A program made the translations under genes and the position numbers. From positions 1-28,255 of the forward strand of contig CACONV010000011.1 of assembly GCA_902628605.1 (NCBI GenBank): 28,255 bases of DNA. The letters are read 5' to 3'. The DNA comes from an uncultured Bacteroidota bacterium. Its GTDB lineage: Bacteria; Bacteroidota; Bacteroidia; Flavobacteriales; Flavobacteriaceae. The number at the start of each line of letters is the position of its first letter. The stretch's first letter is position 1. Below the pieces are notes generated by a model. The model did not search any database and was not told the origin of the DNA. It was given only the letters and a program-made list of their open reading frames with translations. Shown here piece after piece: positions 1 to 7,575 of the stretch.

Positions 1-1
1 G

Positions 2-109
2 GGAAAAGGATATGGTGGTATTAATGAATACATGAAAAACAGAGATGAAAGAATAAATTTATTTGTCTCTGAAATTCTTAAAAATTATCCGCCTGTTGAT
101 GAAAGTTAA
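2..109 (+). CDS. 3' end of an unidentified protein (partial)
   Basis: An open frame enters from the left edge and ends at TAA (107-109), giving the last 35 residues of a protein. The tail is polar and charged, reads like a C-terminal helix (MKNRDERINLFVSEIL) and ends NYPPVDES. I do not recognise the family from this fragment. In flavobacteria a GSCFA-domain protein often sits beside alaS, so that is a weak guess from memory of gene order only. It converges on alaS, and the two stop codons share the bases TTAA at 106-109, a 4-nt overlap. Coding status is supported by the compact junction and protein-like composition. Confidence 0.5.
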   Translation, partial: GKGYGGINEYMKNRDERINLFVSEILKNYPPVDES

Positions 110-2721
110 GAACTTATTATTTTATTGAATGATGAAATTGCTTCGTCTATTCCACTTAGATTATCTCCTCCTGCAGTAGAATAAAAATTTTGTCCTCCAC
201 CAGTACCATTAATATATTTTGAAATTCTATTTACTATTTTACGAGCGTCATATCCATTTTTTTCCACTAAACCTTTGTCAATATAACATACTAAAATAGC
301 TTTTGACCCATCAATGACAGCAATTAACATAAATAAATTTTTGATTGATTTTCCCAAATCAAAAGCAAGAGATTTTAAAAGTTTTGGATTCAGAGAAAGT
401 TTTTCAGAAAGCAGGTTGATGCCATTACATTCTTTTACCTTATCCATTAATTCTAATTTTAAACTTTTTAAATGTGATTCCGATAAATTTTTAATTTCAT
501 TTTTTAAATTATGTATTTCGCTTTGAAGGTTCTCCACTGCCGTAACTATATTTTGTGGACTTTTAATTAATTGTTTTATTTTTTCTAAGTCATTAGATTG
601 TTCTTCAAAAAACATTTTACATGAATTACCAGTTATAGCTTCCAATCTTCTTATTCCAGCAGCAATTGCAGATTCTGAAATAATTTTAAAGTGCCAAATT
701 TGTGATGTGCTTTCAACATGGGTGCCTCCACATAATTCAATTGATTTTCCAAATTTCACAATTCTTACAGTATCTCCATACTTCTCACCAAATAGAGCAA
801 TTGCTCCCTCTGAAAGAGCTTTTTCCATCAAAGTATTTCGATTTTCCTCTAATAAAAGATTTTCTTTTATTCTAGAGTTTACAAACTCTTCAATTTGTGA
901 GATTTGATCTTTAGATATTTTTGAAAAATGGGAAAAGTCAAAACGTAAAGATCTTGAATTAACCATTGAACCCTTTTGTTCAACGTGATTACCCAAAATT
1001 TCTCTCAAAGCCTGATGAAGTAAATGAGTTGCTGTGTGATTGGATGAGGCTCGAATCCTTTGTGTTTTGTCTACTACTGCCTTAAATATATGGTCAATTT
1101 TATTAGGAAGTGTGTTGCAATAATGAACTATAAGATTATTTTCTTTTTTAGTATCAATTATATAATGCAAGTCTCCGTTTGTTGATTCCAAATATCCCTT
1201 ATCTCCAACTTGTCCACCTCCCTCGGCATAGAAGGGAGTTAGATTAAATACCAACTGAAACATATCTCCTGCTTTTAAAGAGCTAGTTTTTCTATATCTT
1301 GTAATTTTCACATTGGATGTTAAGTGGTCATACCCGACAAATTCTTCTAAATCATCTTCATGAATTATAACCCAATCTCCTTTTGAGCTAAAAGCGGCTT
1401 TTTTTGACATTTCTTTTTGCTTCTTCATTGACTTTTCAAATTCCTCTTCATCATAATTAAGTCCTTTTTCATATAGAATTAGTGCAGTAAGATCTTTGGG
1501 GAATCCATAAGTATCATAAAGCTGAAAAACTTTGGAGCCCTCAATTTTTCCATCTACAGCTTTTGAAATCATTGAATCAAGTAATAATAGTCCTTGGTCA
1601 AGAGTTTTTAGAAAAGAGTTTTCCTCTTCTTTAACTACATTATGAATTAGATTTCTTTTACTTTCAAGTCCAGAATAAACATTTTTCATCTGATTGTAAA
1701 GAACATCTACTAGTCGGAAAATGAAAGGACTCTTTTGGTTTAAGAACGAATATCCATACCTGACAGCTCTGCGTAAAATTCTTCTAATTACGTAACCCGC
1801 TCCTGTGTTGGAAGGTAATTGTCCGTCAGCTACTGCAAAAAAAACTGCTCTTAAATGATCTGCAACAACTCTTATTGCCTTATCTATTTCTAAATCAATA
1901 CCGTAGTTATTACCTGTAAGTATTTCAATTTCTCTAATGATTGGTTCAAAAATATCGGTATCATAATTCGAGGTTTTCTTTTGAAGAACCATAGAAAGTC
2001 TCTCAAATCCCAGACCTGTATCTACATGTTTTTCTGGAAGATCCTCAAGGGTTCCGTCAGATTTTCGATTATATTGGATAAAAACGAGGTTCCAAAGTTC
2101 TATAACCTGAGGATGACCTTTATTTATCAAATTTGCTGCAGGTACTTTCTTTCTATCTTTGTCTGATCTTAAATCAATATGTATCTCTGAGCAGGGCCCG
2201 CAGGGTCCTTGGTTTCCCATTTCCCAAAAATTGTCTGATTTTGAACATAAAAATATTCTGTCCTTATCAATGATTTGATTCCAAATTTTAAAAGATTCAT
2301 TATCAACTTCGAGATTTTGAGTTTTATCTCCCTCAAAAATTGTCACATACAGTTTGTCTTTATCAATTAGATAAATATCAGTTAGTAGCTCCCAAGCAGA
2401 TTTAATAGCATTTTCTTTAAAATAATCACCAAAACTCCAATTCCCGAGCATTTCAAAAAAGGTATGGTGATATGTATCAATCCCAACTTCTTCTAAATCA
2501 TTGTGTTTACCAGAAACACGAAGACATTTTTGAAAATTAGCAATTCTTTTATCTTTTGGAATACTTGTGCCTAAAAAATAGTCTTTGAACTGGTTCATTC
2601 CAGCATTTACAAACATAAGTGTAGGGTCATCTCTAACAACCATTGATGATGATTCTAATATCTTATGATTTTTACTTTCAAAAAATTTTAAAAAAAGATT
2701 TCTTATATCCGATGATTTCAT
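106..2721 (-). CDS. alaS: Alanine--tRNA ligase
   Basis: Class II synthetase that charges tRNA-Ala in the cytoplasm. At 871 residues it matches the full-length family. The N-terminal catalytic core starts at residue 1 with the family pattern (SSDIRNLFLKFFESKNH, then DPTLMFVNAGMNQFK). The editing domain carries the zinc motif HTATH (H562, H566) and CGGTH (C664 to H668), so mischarged Ser/Gly-tRNA clearance should be intact. A coiled-coil region and the C-Ala domain follow, ending with the glycine-rich GTGGGQNFYSTAGG segment typical of AlaS. The ATG at 2721 gives the canonical N-terminus. It is divergent from the M23 peptidase gene across a 99-nt spacer. I found no clear TAnnTTTG box for this strand in that spacer. 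Its 3' end overlaps the preceding partial gene by 4 nt. Confidence 0.97.
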   Translation of the reverse strand: MKSSDIRNLFLKFFESKNHKILESSSMVVRDDPTLMFVNAGMNQFKDYFLGTSIPKDKRIANFQKCLRVSGKHNDLEEVGIDTYHHTFFEMLGNWSFGDYFKENAIKSAWELLTDIYLIDKDKLYVTIFEGDKTQNLEVDNESFKIWNQIIDKDRIFLCSKSDNFWEMGNQGPCGPCSEIHIDLRSDKDRKKVPAANLINKGHPQVIELWNLVFIQYNRKSDGTLEDLPEKHVDTGLGFERLSMVLQKKTSNYDTDIFEPIIREIEILTGNNYGIDLEIDKAIRVVADHLRAVFFAVADGQLPSNTGAGYVIRRILRRAVRYGYSFLNQKSPFIFRLVDVLYNQMKNVYSGLESKRNLIHNVVKEEENSFLKTLDQGLLLLDSMISKAVDGKIEGSKVFQLYDTYGFPKDLTALILYEKGLNYDEEEFEKSMKKQKEMSKKAAFSSKGDWVIIHEDDLEEFVGYDHLTSNVKITRYRKTSSLKAGDMFQLVFNLTPFYAEGGGQVGDKGYLESTNGDLHYIIDTKKENNLIVHYCNTLPNKIDHIFKAVVDKTQRIRASSNHTATHLLHQALREILGNHVEQKGSMVNSRSLRFDFSHFSKISKDQISQIEEFVNSRIKENLLLEENRNTLMEKALSEGAIALFGEKYGDTVRIVKFGKSIELCGGTHVESTSQIWHFKIISESAIAAGIRRLEAITGNSCKMFFEEQSNDLEKIKQLIKSPQNIVTAVENLQSEIHNLKNEIKNLSESHLKSLKLELMDKVKECNGINLLSEKLSLNPKLLKSLAFDLGKSIKNLFMLIAVIDGSKAILVCYIDKGLVEKNGYDARKIVNRISKYINGTGGGQNFYSTAGGDNLSGIDEAISSFNKIISS

Positions 2722-2763
2722 TTCATCTTAATTTTTAGAGGGCTATAACTTATAAAAAAATAT

Positions 2764-2771
2764 TATATTTG
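2764..2771 (+). promoter_or_regulatory. Bacteroidetes -7 element (TATATTTG) for the M23/MerR unit
   Basis: TATATTTG is a perfect match to the Bacteroidetes -7 consensus TAnnTTTG and lies 49 nt upstream of the peptidase ATG, implying a leader of about 40-45 nt. No TTG is found at the expected -33 distance, so only half of the promoter is supported. Confidence 0.5.
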
Positions 2772-2820
2772 TTGAATTAAATTACTTACAAAAGAAGTAA
2801 ATTTTAATATTAAAACCGCT

Positions 2821-3798
2821 ATGGCTAAGGTTAAATATTACTACGATCCAGAAACACTTTCTTACAAACCAGTCGAATACCCAAGAACTCTGCGGATATC
2901 TAATTTTTTTATTTTTTTAATATCTTCATTTCTTTTTGGCCTTTTTGTTCTATTTGGAATCCTAACTACAGATTTTTTGAATACACCTGAAGAATTACTT
3001 CTCAAAAGAGAATTAAAAAATTACGAGTTTCAATTTGACTTAGTCTCAAAAAGGTTAGTTGAAATTGAAAATGTGATTTCAAATATCGAAGAAAGGGACA
3101 ATGAACTTTATAGAAATTATTTTGAAGCAAATCCAGTTTCGGATGAACAAAGAAAAGCTGGTTTTGGAGGAGTTAACAGATATAAAAGTCTGGAGGGGTA
3201 TGGAAGTTCTGAACAAATAATTGAAACTACAAAAAAATTAGATATTCTTTCAAGAAGAATTGTTGTTCAGTCAAAATCATTAGATGAGATTAGACTTCTT
3301 GCCGAAAAAAAGGAGGAGCTGTTGGCTTCTATTCCTTCAATACAACCAATAAGAAATGAGGATTTAAAAAGAATGGCCTCAGGATATGGATGGAGAATTG
3401 ATCCATTCACAAAAACCAGAAAACGTCATTATGGTATGGATTTTTCCGCTAGCAGGGGAACCCCAATTTATGCTCCTGGGAACGGGATAGTAAAGAGAGC
3501 TGATAGTAGGTCTTCTGGTTATGGTCGTCATATAAGAATTGACCATGGGTTTGGATATGTAACAGTATATGCTCATTTAAACAAATACAATGTCAAGCGA
3601 GGACAAAAAGTTAAAAGAGGGGATATAATTGGCTATGTTGGAAGTACGGGAAGGTCTGTTGCACCACATTTACACTATGAGATTATTAAAGATGGAAAAA
3701 AAATAAATCCTTTGAACTTTTATATTGGTAATTTAACATCCGACGAATATAATGCAATTCTCATTCAAGCAAACCAGGAAAATCTATCTCTTGATTAG
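2821..3798 (+). CDS. Membrane-anchored M23 (LytM-type) metallopeptidase
   Basis: Probable peptidoglycan endopeptidase, or a regulator of one, held at the inner membrane facing the periplasm. Of 325 residues, a cytoplasmic start of about 25 is followed by one hydrophobic segment (about 26-50, rich in F, L and I). A helical coiled-coil stretch follows (about 58-170) and then the C-terminal LytM domain (about 185-300). The zinc site is complete: H203 and D207 in HYGMD, and H283/H285 in HLHYE; AHLN precedes the last motif. Because H203, D207 and H285 are all present, this looks like an active enzyme rather than an EnvC-like degenerate one. The gene is divergent from alaS and followed after 9 nt by a MerR-like gene, so the two are probably co-transcribed. 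The physiological substrate is not shown by the sequence. Confidence 0.9.
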   Translation: MAKVKYYYDPETLSYKPVEYPRTLRISNFFIFLISSFLFGLFVLFGILTTDFLNTPEELLLKRELKNYEFQFDLVSKRLVEIENVISNIEERDNELYRNYFEANPVSDEQRKAGFGGVNRYKSLEGYGSSEQIIETTKKLDILSRRIVVQSKSLDEIRLLAEKKEELLASIPSIQPIRNEDLKRMASGYGWRIDPFTKTRKRHYGMDFSASRGTPIYAPGNGIVKRADSRSSGYGRHIRIDHGFGYVTVYAHLNKYNVKRGQKVKRGDIIGYVGSTGRSVAPHLHYEIIKDGKKINPLNFYIGNLTSDEYNAILIQANQENLSLD

Positions 3799-3807
3799 GT
3801 TTTTACA

Positions 3808-4137
3808 ATGAAAAATATATTATCTGATAAAAAATATTATTCTATTGGAGAAGTTGCTGAATTTTTAAACGTAAACACATCATTAATAAGATTCTGGGAA
3901 AAAGAGTTTAAACAAATAAGTCCAAAGAAAAAAAAATCGGGTATAAGAAAGTTTACAAAGCCAGATGTAGTAATCCTTCAAGTCATTTATAGTTTATTAA
4001 AAGAAAAAAAAATGACAATTGATGGTGCAAAAAGGCATCTAGAAAAATCTCAAAATAAAGACAAAGTTTTAATATCAATTCGTAATAAACTGGAGAAAGT
4101 TAAATCCGAGTTGTTATTCCTTAAAAATAATTTGTAA
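3808..4137 (+). CDS. Small MerR-family transcriptional regulator
   Basis: DNA-binding protein of 109 residues. The N-terminal winged-helix MerR domain (about 10-80) is recognisable from YSIGEVAEFLNVNTSLIRFWEKEF and the second half RKFTKPDVVILQVIYSLLKE. A short C-terminal helix (about 85-107) follows and probably dimerises. There is no effector-binding domain and no cysteine cluster, so a metal or redox sensor is unlikely. It starts 9 nt after the peptidase stop, with no separate promoter visible, which implies one transcript. Such small MerR proteins next to the M23 gene are common in flavobacteria; the regulated genes are unknown. Its TAA stop (4135-4137) lies inside a strong inverted repeat and directly abuts the stop codon of der on the other strand. 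Confidence 0.88.
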   Translation: MKNILSDKKYYSIGEVAEFLNVNTSLIRFWEKEFKQISPKKKKSGIRKFTKPDVVILQVIYSLLKEKKMTIDGAKRHLEKSQNKDKVLISIRNKLEKVKSELLFLKNNL

Positions 4138-4164
4138 CTATTTTTTTCTAAAAAAAATAGTTAC
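4134..4164. terminator. Bidirectional intrinsic terminator across the merR-like/der stop codons
   Basis: A perfect 14-bp inverted repeat: left arm 4134-4147 (GTAAC TA then seven T), loop 4148-4150, right arm 4151-4164. Each arm consists of a GTAACTA base and an A/T tract, so transcripts from both directions form a hairpin. The repeat contains the stop codon of the MerR-like gene (4135-4137), the stop codon of der (4138-4140) and the last eight codons of der. Because the T tract is in the stem rather than after it, efficiency as a terminator is inferred. Confidence 0.6.
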
Positions 4165-5442
4165 AGGCACCCCGGAGAGTTTGTACCTAGCTCTTAATTT
4201 ATTTTCAATGAATCTTTTGTATGCCTCTTTGACATATTGAGGTAGGTTACAAAACATTACAAACTGAGGGTGTTTTGTTGGCAACTGAGTACAAAATTTG
4301 ATTTTTACGATTTTACCTTTATTAGATGGAGGTGGGGTTTTTTGTACAACAGGCAAAATAAATTTATTTAATTCACTAGTTGAAATTCTTAAATTTCTGG
4401 ACTTAAAAACTTCAATTGCTTTCTCTAGAGCTTTTAAAACCCGCTGTTTTTTTAAAACAGAAATAAATAAAATCGGAACATCTTTAAAAGGTGCTATTTT
4501 ATTTTTAATATTTTCTTCATATAACCTGACGTCTAATTTATCTTTTTCAATCAAATCCCATTTGTTGATTAATATTAATATCCCTTTGTTATTTCGATGA
4601 GCAAGCCAAAATATTTTTTGTACTTGGGTGTCAAAACCTCTCGTTGCGTCAACTAAAAGTAAAACGACATTGCTTCTTTCAATAGACCTAACAGCCCTTA
4701 AGACAGAAAAGAATTCTAAATCTTCTTTGACTTTTTTTTTGCGCCTTATACCTGCTGTATCAATTAAATTAAAATTAAGGCCATATTTGTTGACGTATGA
4801 ATCTGTACTGTCTCTTGTAGTGCCTGGAATATCGCTAACTATGTGCCTCTGGTTATCAATTATTGAATTTATTAATGAAGATTTTCCAGCATTTGGTCTT
4901 CCAACGACTGCAAATTGTGGTAATACTTCATTTAAATCCTCTGAAGAATTAACTAAATTTTTTGCAAGTGAATCCATAAAATCACCAGATCCAAGACCAT
5001 TTTTTGCTGAAATTGAATAAACATCTTTAAATCCGAGTTTGAAAAACTCGGCCTCAAGTCCTTGAAAAGAGGAGTTGTCAACCTTGTTAACCAACAAAAA
5101 AACTTTTTTCTTTGATTTTTTTAGGAGTTTATTAACCTTTAGATCTTCTTCTGTGATACCTGTTTGAATATCTACCAAAAAAACAATTAAATCCGCTTCC
5201 TCAATAGCCAATTCTACTTGATAGTCAATTTCCTTTTCAAAAATATCATCTCCACCTATTATGTAGCCACCAGTGTCAATTACAGAAAATTGCTTGCCGT
5301 TCCACTCTCCTTTGCCATAGTGACGATCCCTCGTGACTCCACTTTCGGAGTCAGTTATAGCTTTCTTTTGCTTTATAAGTCTATTAAATAATGTTGATTT
5401 TCCAACATTAGGTCTGCCAACAATTGCTACAATAGAATTCAT
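4138..5442 (-). CDS. der: Ribosome-associated GTPase Der (EngA)
   Basis: Double-GTPase-domain protein needed for maturation of the large ribosomal subunit. It has 434 residues, the usual family length. The first G domain has GRPNVGKS (9-16), DTGGY and NKVD. The second has GRPNAGKS (about 180-187), DTAGIRRKKKV and NKWD. The KH-like C-terminal domain ends with a basic tail (FFRKK). The first domain retains the TRD switch motif. It lies 12 nt downstream of era in the same direction, so the pair forms a ribosome-biogenesis operon. Its 3' end abuts the convergent MerR-like gene with no spacer, and the codons for its basic tail form half of a terminator-like hairpin. Confidence 0.96.
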   Translation of the reverse strand: MNSIVAIVGRPNVGKSTLFNRLIKQKKAITDSESGVTRDRHYGKGEWNGKQFSVIDTGGYIIGGDDIFEKEIDYQVELAIEEADLIVFLVDIQTGITEEDLKVNKLLKKSKKKVFLLVNKVDNSSFQGLEAEFFKLGFKDVYSISAKNGLGSGDFMDSLAKNLVNSSEDLNEVLPQFAVVGRPNAGKSSLINSIIDNQRHIVSDIPGTTRDSTDSYVNKYGLNFNLIDTAGIRRKKKVKEDLEFFSVLRAVRSIERSNVVLLLVDATRGFDTQVQKIFWLAHRNNKGILILINKWDLIEKDKLDVRLYEENIKNKIAPFKDVPILFISVLKKQRVLKALEKAIEVFKSRNLRISTSELNKFILPVVQKTPPPSNKGKIVKIKFCTQLPTKHPQFVMFCNLPQYVKEAYKRFIENKLRARYKLSGVPVTIFFRKK

Positions 5443-5454
5443 TATAAATTTATT

Positions 5455-6342
5455 TTAGTTGTAACCAAAATCTTTCAATCTCTTGATATTTGTTCTCCAT
5501 TTTTTATTCACCTTAACAAATAATTTAAGGTGAACTTTAATTTTAAAAAAGTTTTCCAATTTCTTTCGTGCTTCAATACCAACTTTTTTAAGAGCTAAGC
5601 CATTCTTTCCAATTATAATTCCTTTTTGAGTTTCACGCTCCACAATAATTGTAGATTCTATCTTAATAATGTTTTCCTTACTCCTATCAAAAACTTCAGT
5701 TACTACTTCAGTAGAGTAAGGGACTTCTTTGTTGAATTTATGAAATATCTGTTCTCTAATAAATTCATTAACAAAAAAACGCTTGGATTTATCAGCAAGT
5801 TGATCTTTAGGAAAAAAAGCGGGTGAATAGGGTAAATTCTCTAAAATATGATTTGAAACACTTTCTGTATTAAAATTATTCAGAGCAGAAATTGGAAAAA
5901 TTTTGACGCCCTGTAATTTCACTTCCCATAAATTAATTTCATTTTCAAGAATTTGCTGATTTAATAAATCAATTTTATTTATTAACAAAAAAATCTTTTT
6001 TTTAATCTTTTTAATTTTGTTTATGAAGTGATCGTTTTCTATTATCTTGTCACCAACCGTTGTCATTAATAATAAAATATCTGAGTCTATTAAAGTATCT
6101 TTTAAGAACTTCATCATTGAATTTTGTAATTGATATTTTGGCTCAATCAATCCCGGAGTGTCAGACAAAATAATTTGATAATCTTCAGAGTTGATGATAA
6201 ATCTAATTCTGTGTCTTGTTGTTTGAGATTTTGGAGTAACGATTGAGACATCTTCGCCAATCCACGAATTCAAAAAAGTTGATTTACCAACATTTGGATT
6301 GCCAATTATTGAAACAAAACCTGCTTTATGTTTTTTTGACAT
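5455..6342 (-). CDS. era: GTPase Era
   Basis: Small-subunit assembly GTPase that binds the 3' end of 16S rRNA. It has 295 residues, the normal length. The GTPase domain has GNPNVGKS (14-21), TTRHRIRF (switch I), DTPG and NKID. The C-terminal KH domain carries the RNA-binding signature GIIIGKNGLALKKVGIEAR (about 241-259). The chosen start leaves the usual short N-terminus before the P-loop, and no other methionine lies upstream of the P-loop. It is the promoter-proximal gene of era-der. A TAACTTTG box sits only 5 nt upstream of the ATG on the coding strand, which would imply a leaderless message; without a -33 element I do not rely on it. Confidence 0.96.
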   Translation of the reverse strand: MSKKHKAGFVSIIGNPNVGKSTFLNSWIGEDVSIVTPKSQTTRHRIRFIINSEDYQIILSDTPGLIEPKYQLQNSMMKFLKDTLIDSDILLLMTTVGDKIIENDHFINKIKKIKKKIFLLINKIDLLNQQILENEINLWEVKLQGVKIFPISALNNFNTESVSNHILENLPYSPAFFPKDQLADKSKRFFVNEFIREQIFHKFNKEVPYSTEVVTEVFDRSKENIIKIESTIIVERETQKGIIIGKNGLALKKVGIEARKKLENFFKIKVHLKLFVKVNKKWRTNIKRLKDFGYN

Positions 6343-6376
6343 TCAACAAAGTTAACTACTAATACTCTTATACTTG

Positions 6377-6404
6377 TTGTTTCTGTTTAATTTTAGTAAT
6401 TTCG
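6377..6404 (+). promoter_or_regulatory. Probable promoter of the initiator tRNA gene
   Basis: TTG at 6377-6379, a 17-nt spacer, then TAATTTCG at 6397-6404, which matches the Bacteroidetes TAnnTTTG box except at one position. The predicted start lies a few bases before the mature tRNA 5' end at 6413, the layout expected for a tRNA gene. Confidence 0.45.
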
Positions 6405-6412
6405 TTAATCAT

Positions 6413-6485
<73 letters not shown>

Positions 6486-6495
6486 CTTTAACAAT

Positions 6496-6530
6496 AAACG
6501 GTTATACTATTATAGTGTAGCCGTTTTTTT
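6496..6530 (+). terminator. Intrinsic terminator after tRNA-fMet
   Basis: A stem of about 13-14 bp, with left arm 6496-6509, loop TTA and right arm 6513-6526, including two G-U wobbles. It is followed by an unbroken T run to 6530. It begins 11 nt after the tRNA discriminator base, as expected for a monocistronic tRNA transcript. Confidence 0.85.
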
Positions 6531-6572
6531 AATAATACCCTTTGTCTTTAATACAATGTCTAATTCCACCTC

Positions 6573-6600
6573 TTGGACTTAGACTTATGTATTATATTTG
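6573..6600 (+). promoter_or_regulatory. Consensus Bacteroidetes promoter without an obvious gene
   Basis: TTG (6573-6575), a 17-nt spacer and a perfect TAnnTTTG box (TATATTTG, 6593-6600) on the plus strand, downstream of the tRNA terminator. The predicted start is near 6606. The only thing downstream on this strand is about 55 nt of non-coding DNA and then the antisense strand of the hydroxylase gene. It could drive a small or antisense RNA, be a relic, or be a chance match in AT-rich DNA. The rest of the 6531-6663 interval shows no gene. Confidence 0.4.
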
Positions 6601-6663
6601 AAAAGAGTTATCTACTACCTAATACGAATCAGTATTTCTATTGGACCGTTTTTAATGGATTGA

Positions 6664-7509
6664 TTATTTATAATCCTTTTCCTTTGCAAGAGTAGGCTTT
6701 TGATATTTTTGAAATGGTTGAGCTAGGAGGTCTTTAATATTACTATTTTTGGATTCGTCTGGGAAAACATCAACCCCATATTTTATTTTTTCTCTATCAT
6801 AATATACAAAGGTTCCAAAAATTCTATCCCAAATTGAAAAAATATTCCCATAATTCTTATCTGTATAAGGTAATCTGAAGTGGTGGTGAATTTTGTGCAT
6901 ATCTGGGGAAACAAAAATGTAACTAATTAATTTATCTAACCTCTTCGAAAGCCTAATATTTGCGTGAGTAAACTGAGTTGAAATTATTGATAAAGACTGG
7001 TACAACATGACGACACCGATTGGGGCACCCGAGACAAAAACACCAAATAAAGTGAATGAAAATCTTATCAAACTTTCCAGAGGGTGGTGTCGATTAGCTG
7101 TAGTTGTATCAACCTTATGATCACTATGGTGTACAAGATGAATCATCCAAAGAGGCTTCACATTGTGTTCTACGTAGTGAGCTAAGTACGCTCCCACTAA
7201 ATCCAATAAAAGTATACCTAATATGACTTTAATCCATAAAGGAAAATCATATAGGTGTATAAGCCCAAAATAATTATTTGAAACCCAATCTGAAGACTTC
7301 AAAAGAAGGAAAGCTAAACTAAAATTTATGAGAATAGTTGTGAATGTGAAGAAAAAGTTTGGTATTGCATGTTTTAATTTATTGTAATTAAATCTAAATA
7401 ATGGCATTGAACCTTCCAAAATCCAAAAAAAAGTAATCCCTCCAACCAGAATTAGAGCCCTGTGAAGAGATGGAATAGAATCGAAATAATTTACAATTGC
7501 CTCTACCAT
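6664..7509 (-). CDS. Fatty acid hydroxylase / sterol desaturase superfamily membrane protein
   Basis: Integral membrane di-iron oxygenase, 281 residues. Several hydrophobic segments (about 17-35, 48-70 and 90-108, plus one near 150-175) surround the eight-histidine ligand set of the family: HYVEH (H111, H115), HLVHH (H124, H127, H128), RHH (H141, H142) and HKIHHH (H205, H208-H210). All clusters are present, so it should be catalytic. Family members hydroxylate or desaturate lipids such as fatty acyl chains, sterols, carotenoids or ether lipids; the sequence does not reveal which substrate. The tail is basic and cytosolic. It lies 66 nt downstream of the DUF5916 gene in the same orientation, so co-transcription is possible, though no functional link is evident. 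No consensus promoter was seen in that 66-nt gap. Confidence 0.88.
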   Translation of the reverse strand: MVEAIVNYFDSIPSLHRALILVGGITFFWILEGSMPLFRFNYNKLKHAIPNFFFTFTTILINFSLAFLLLKSSDWVSNNYFGLIHLYDFPLWIKVILGILLLDLVGAYLAHYVEHNVKPLWMIHLVHHSDHKVDTTTANRHHPLESLIRFSFTLFGVFVSGAPIGVVMLYQSLSIISTQFTHANIRLSKRLDKLISYIFVSPDMHKIHHHFRLPYTDKNYGNIFSIWDRIFGTFVYYDREKIKYGVDVFPDESKNSNIKDLLAQPFQKYQKPTLAKEKDYK

Positions 7510-7575
7510 AAAAATTTAAAAACTATAAAACTAAGAAGCTAATTTAAATTTTTCAAATTAAAAACCATATAATAA

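Noticed and set aside
103..115. A 5-bp inverted repeat over the stop codons of the partial gene and alaS
   Set aside because: Too short and AT-rich to support as a terminator on its own; mentioned only as part of the convergent-junction pattern.
2722..2820. A promoter for alaS on the minus strand in the divergent spacer
   Set aside because: No TAnnTTTG box with a usable TTG was found on that strand; the sequence CAAAAGAAGTA does not fit the consensus.
6347..6354. TAACTTTG on the minus strand just upstream of era, a perfect -7 box
   Set aside because: It would put the transcript start at the ATG (leaderless), and no TTG lies at the -33 distance. I left it out of the feature list.
6598..6663. 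A 21-codon TTG-started frame ending exactly before the hydroxylase stop
   Set aside because: The start lies inside the predicted -7 box, so it would not be on the transcript; it is short and has no recognised relative.
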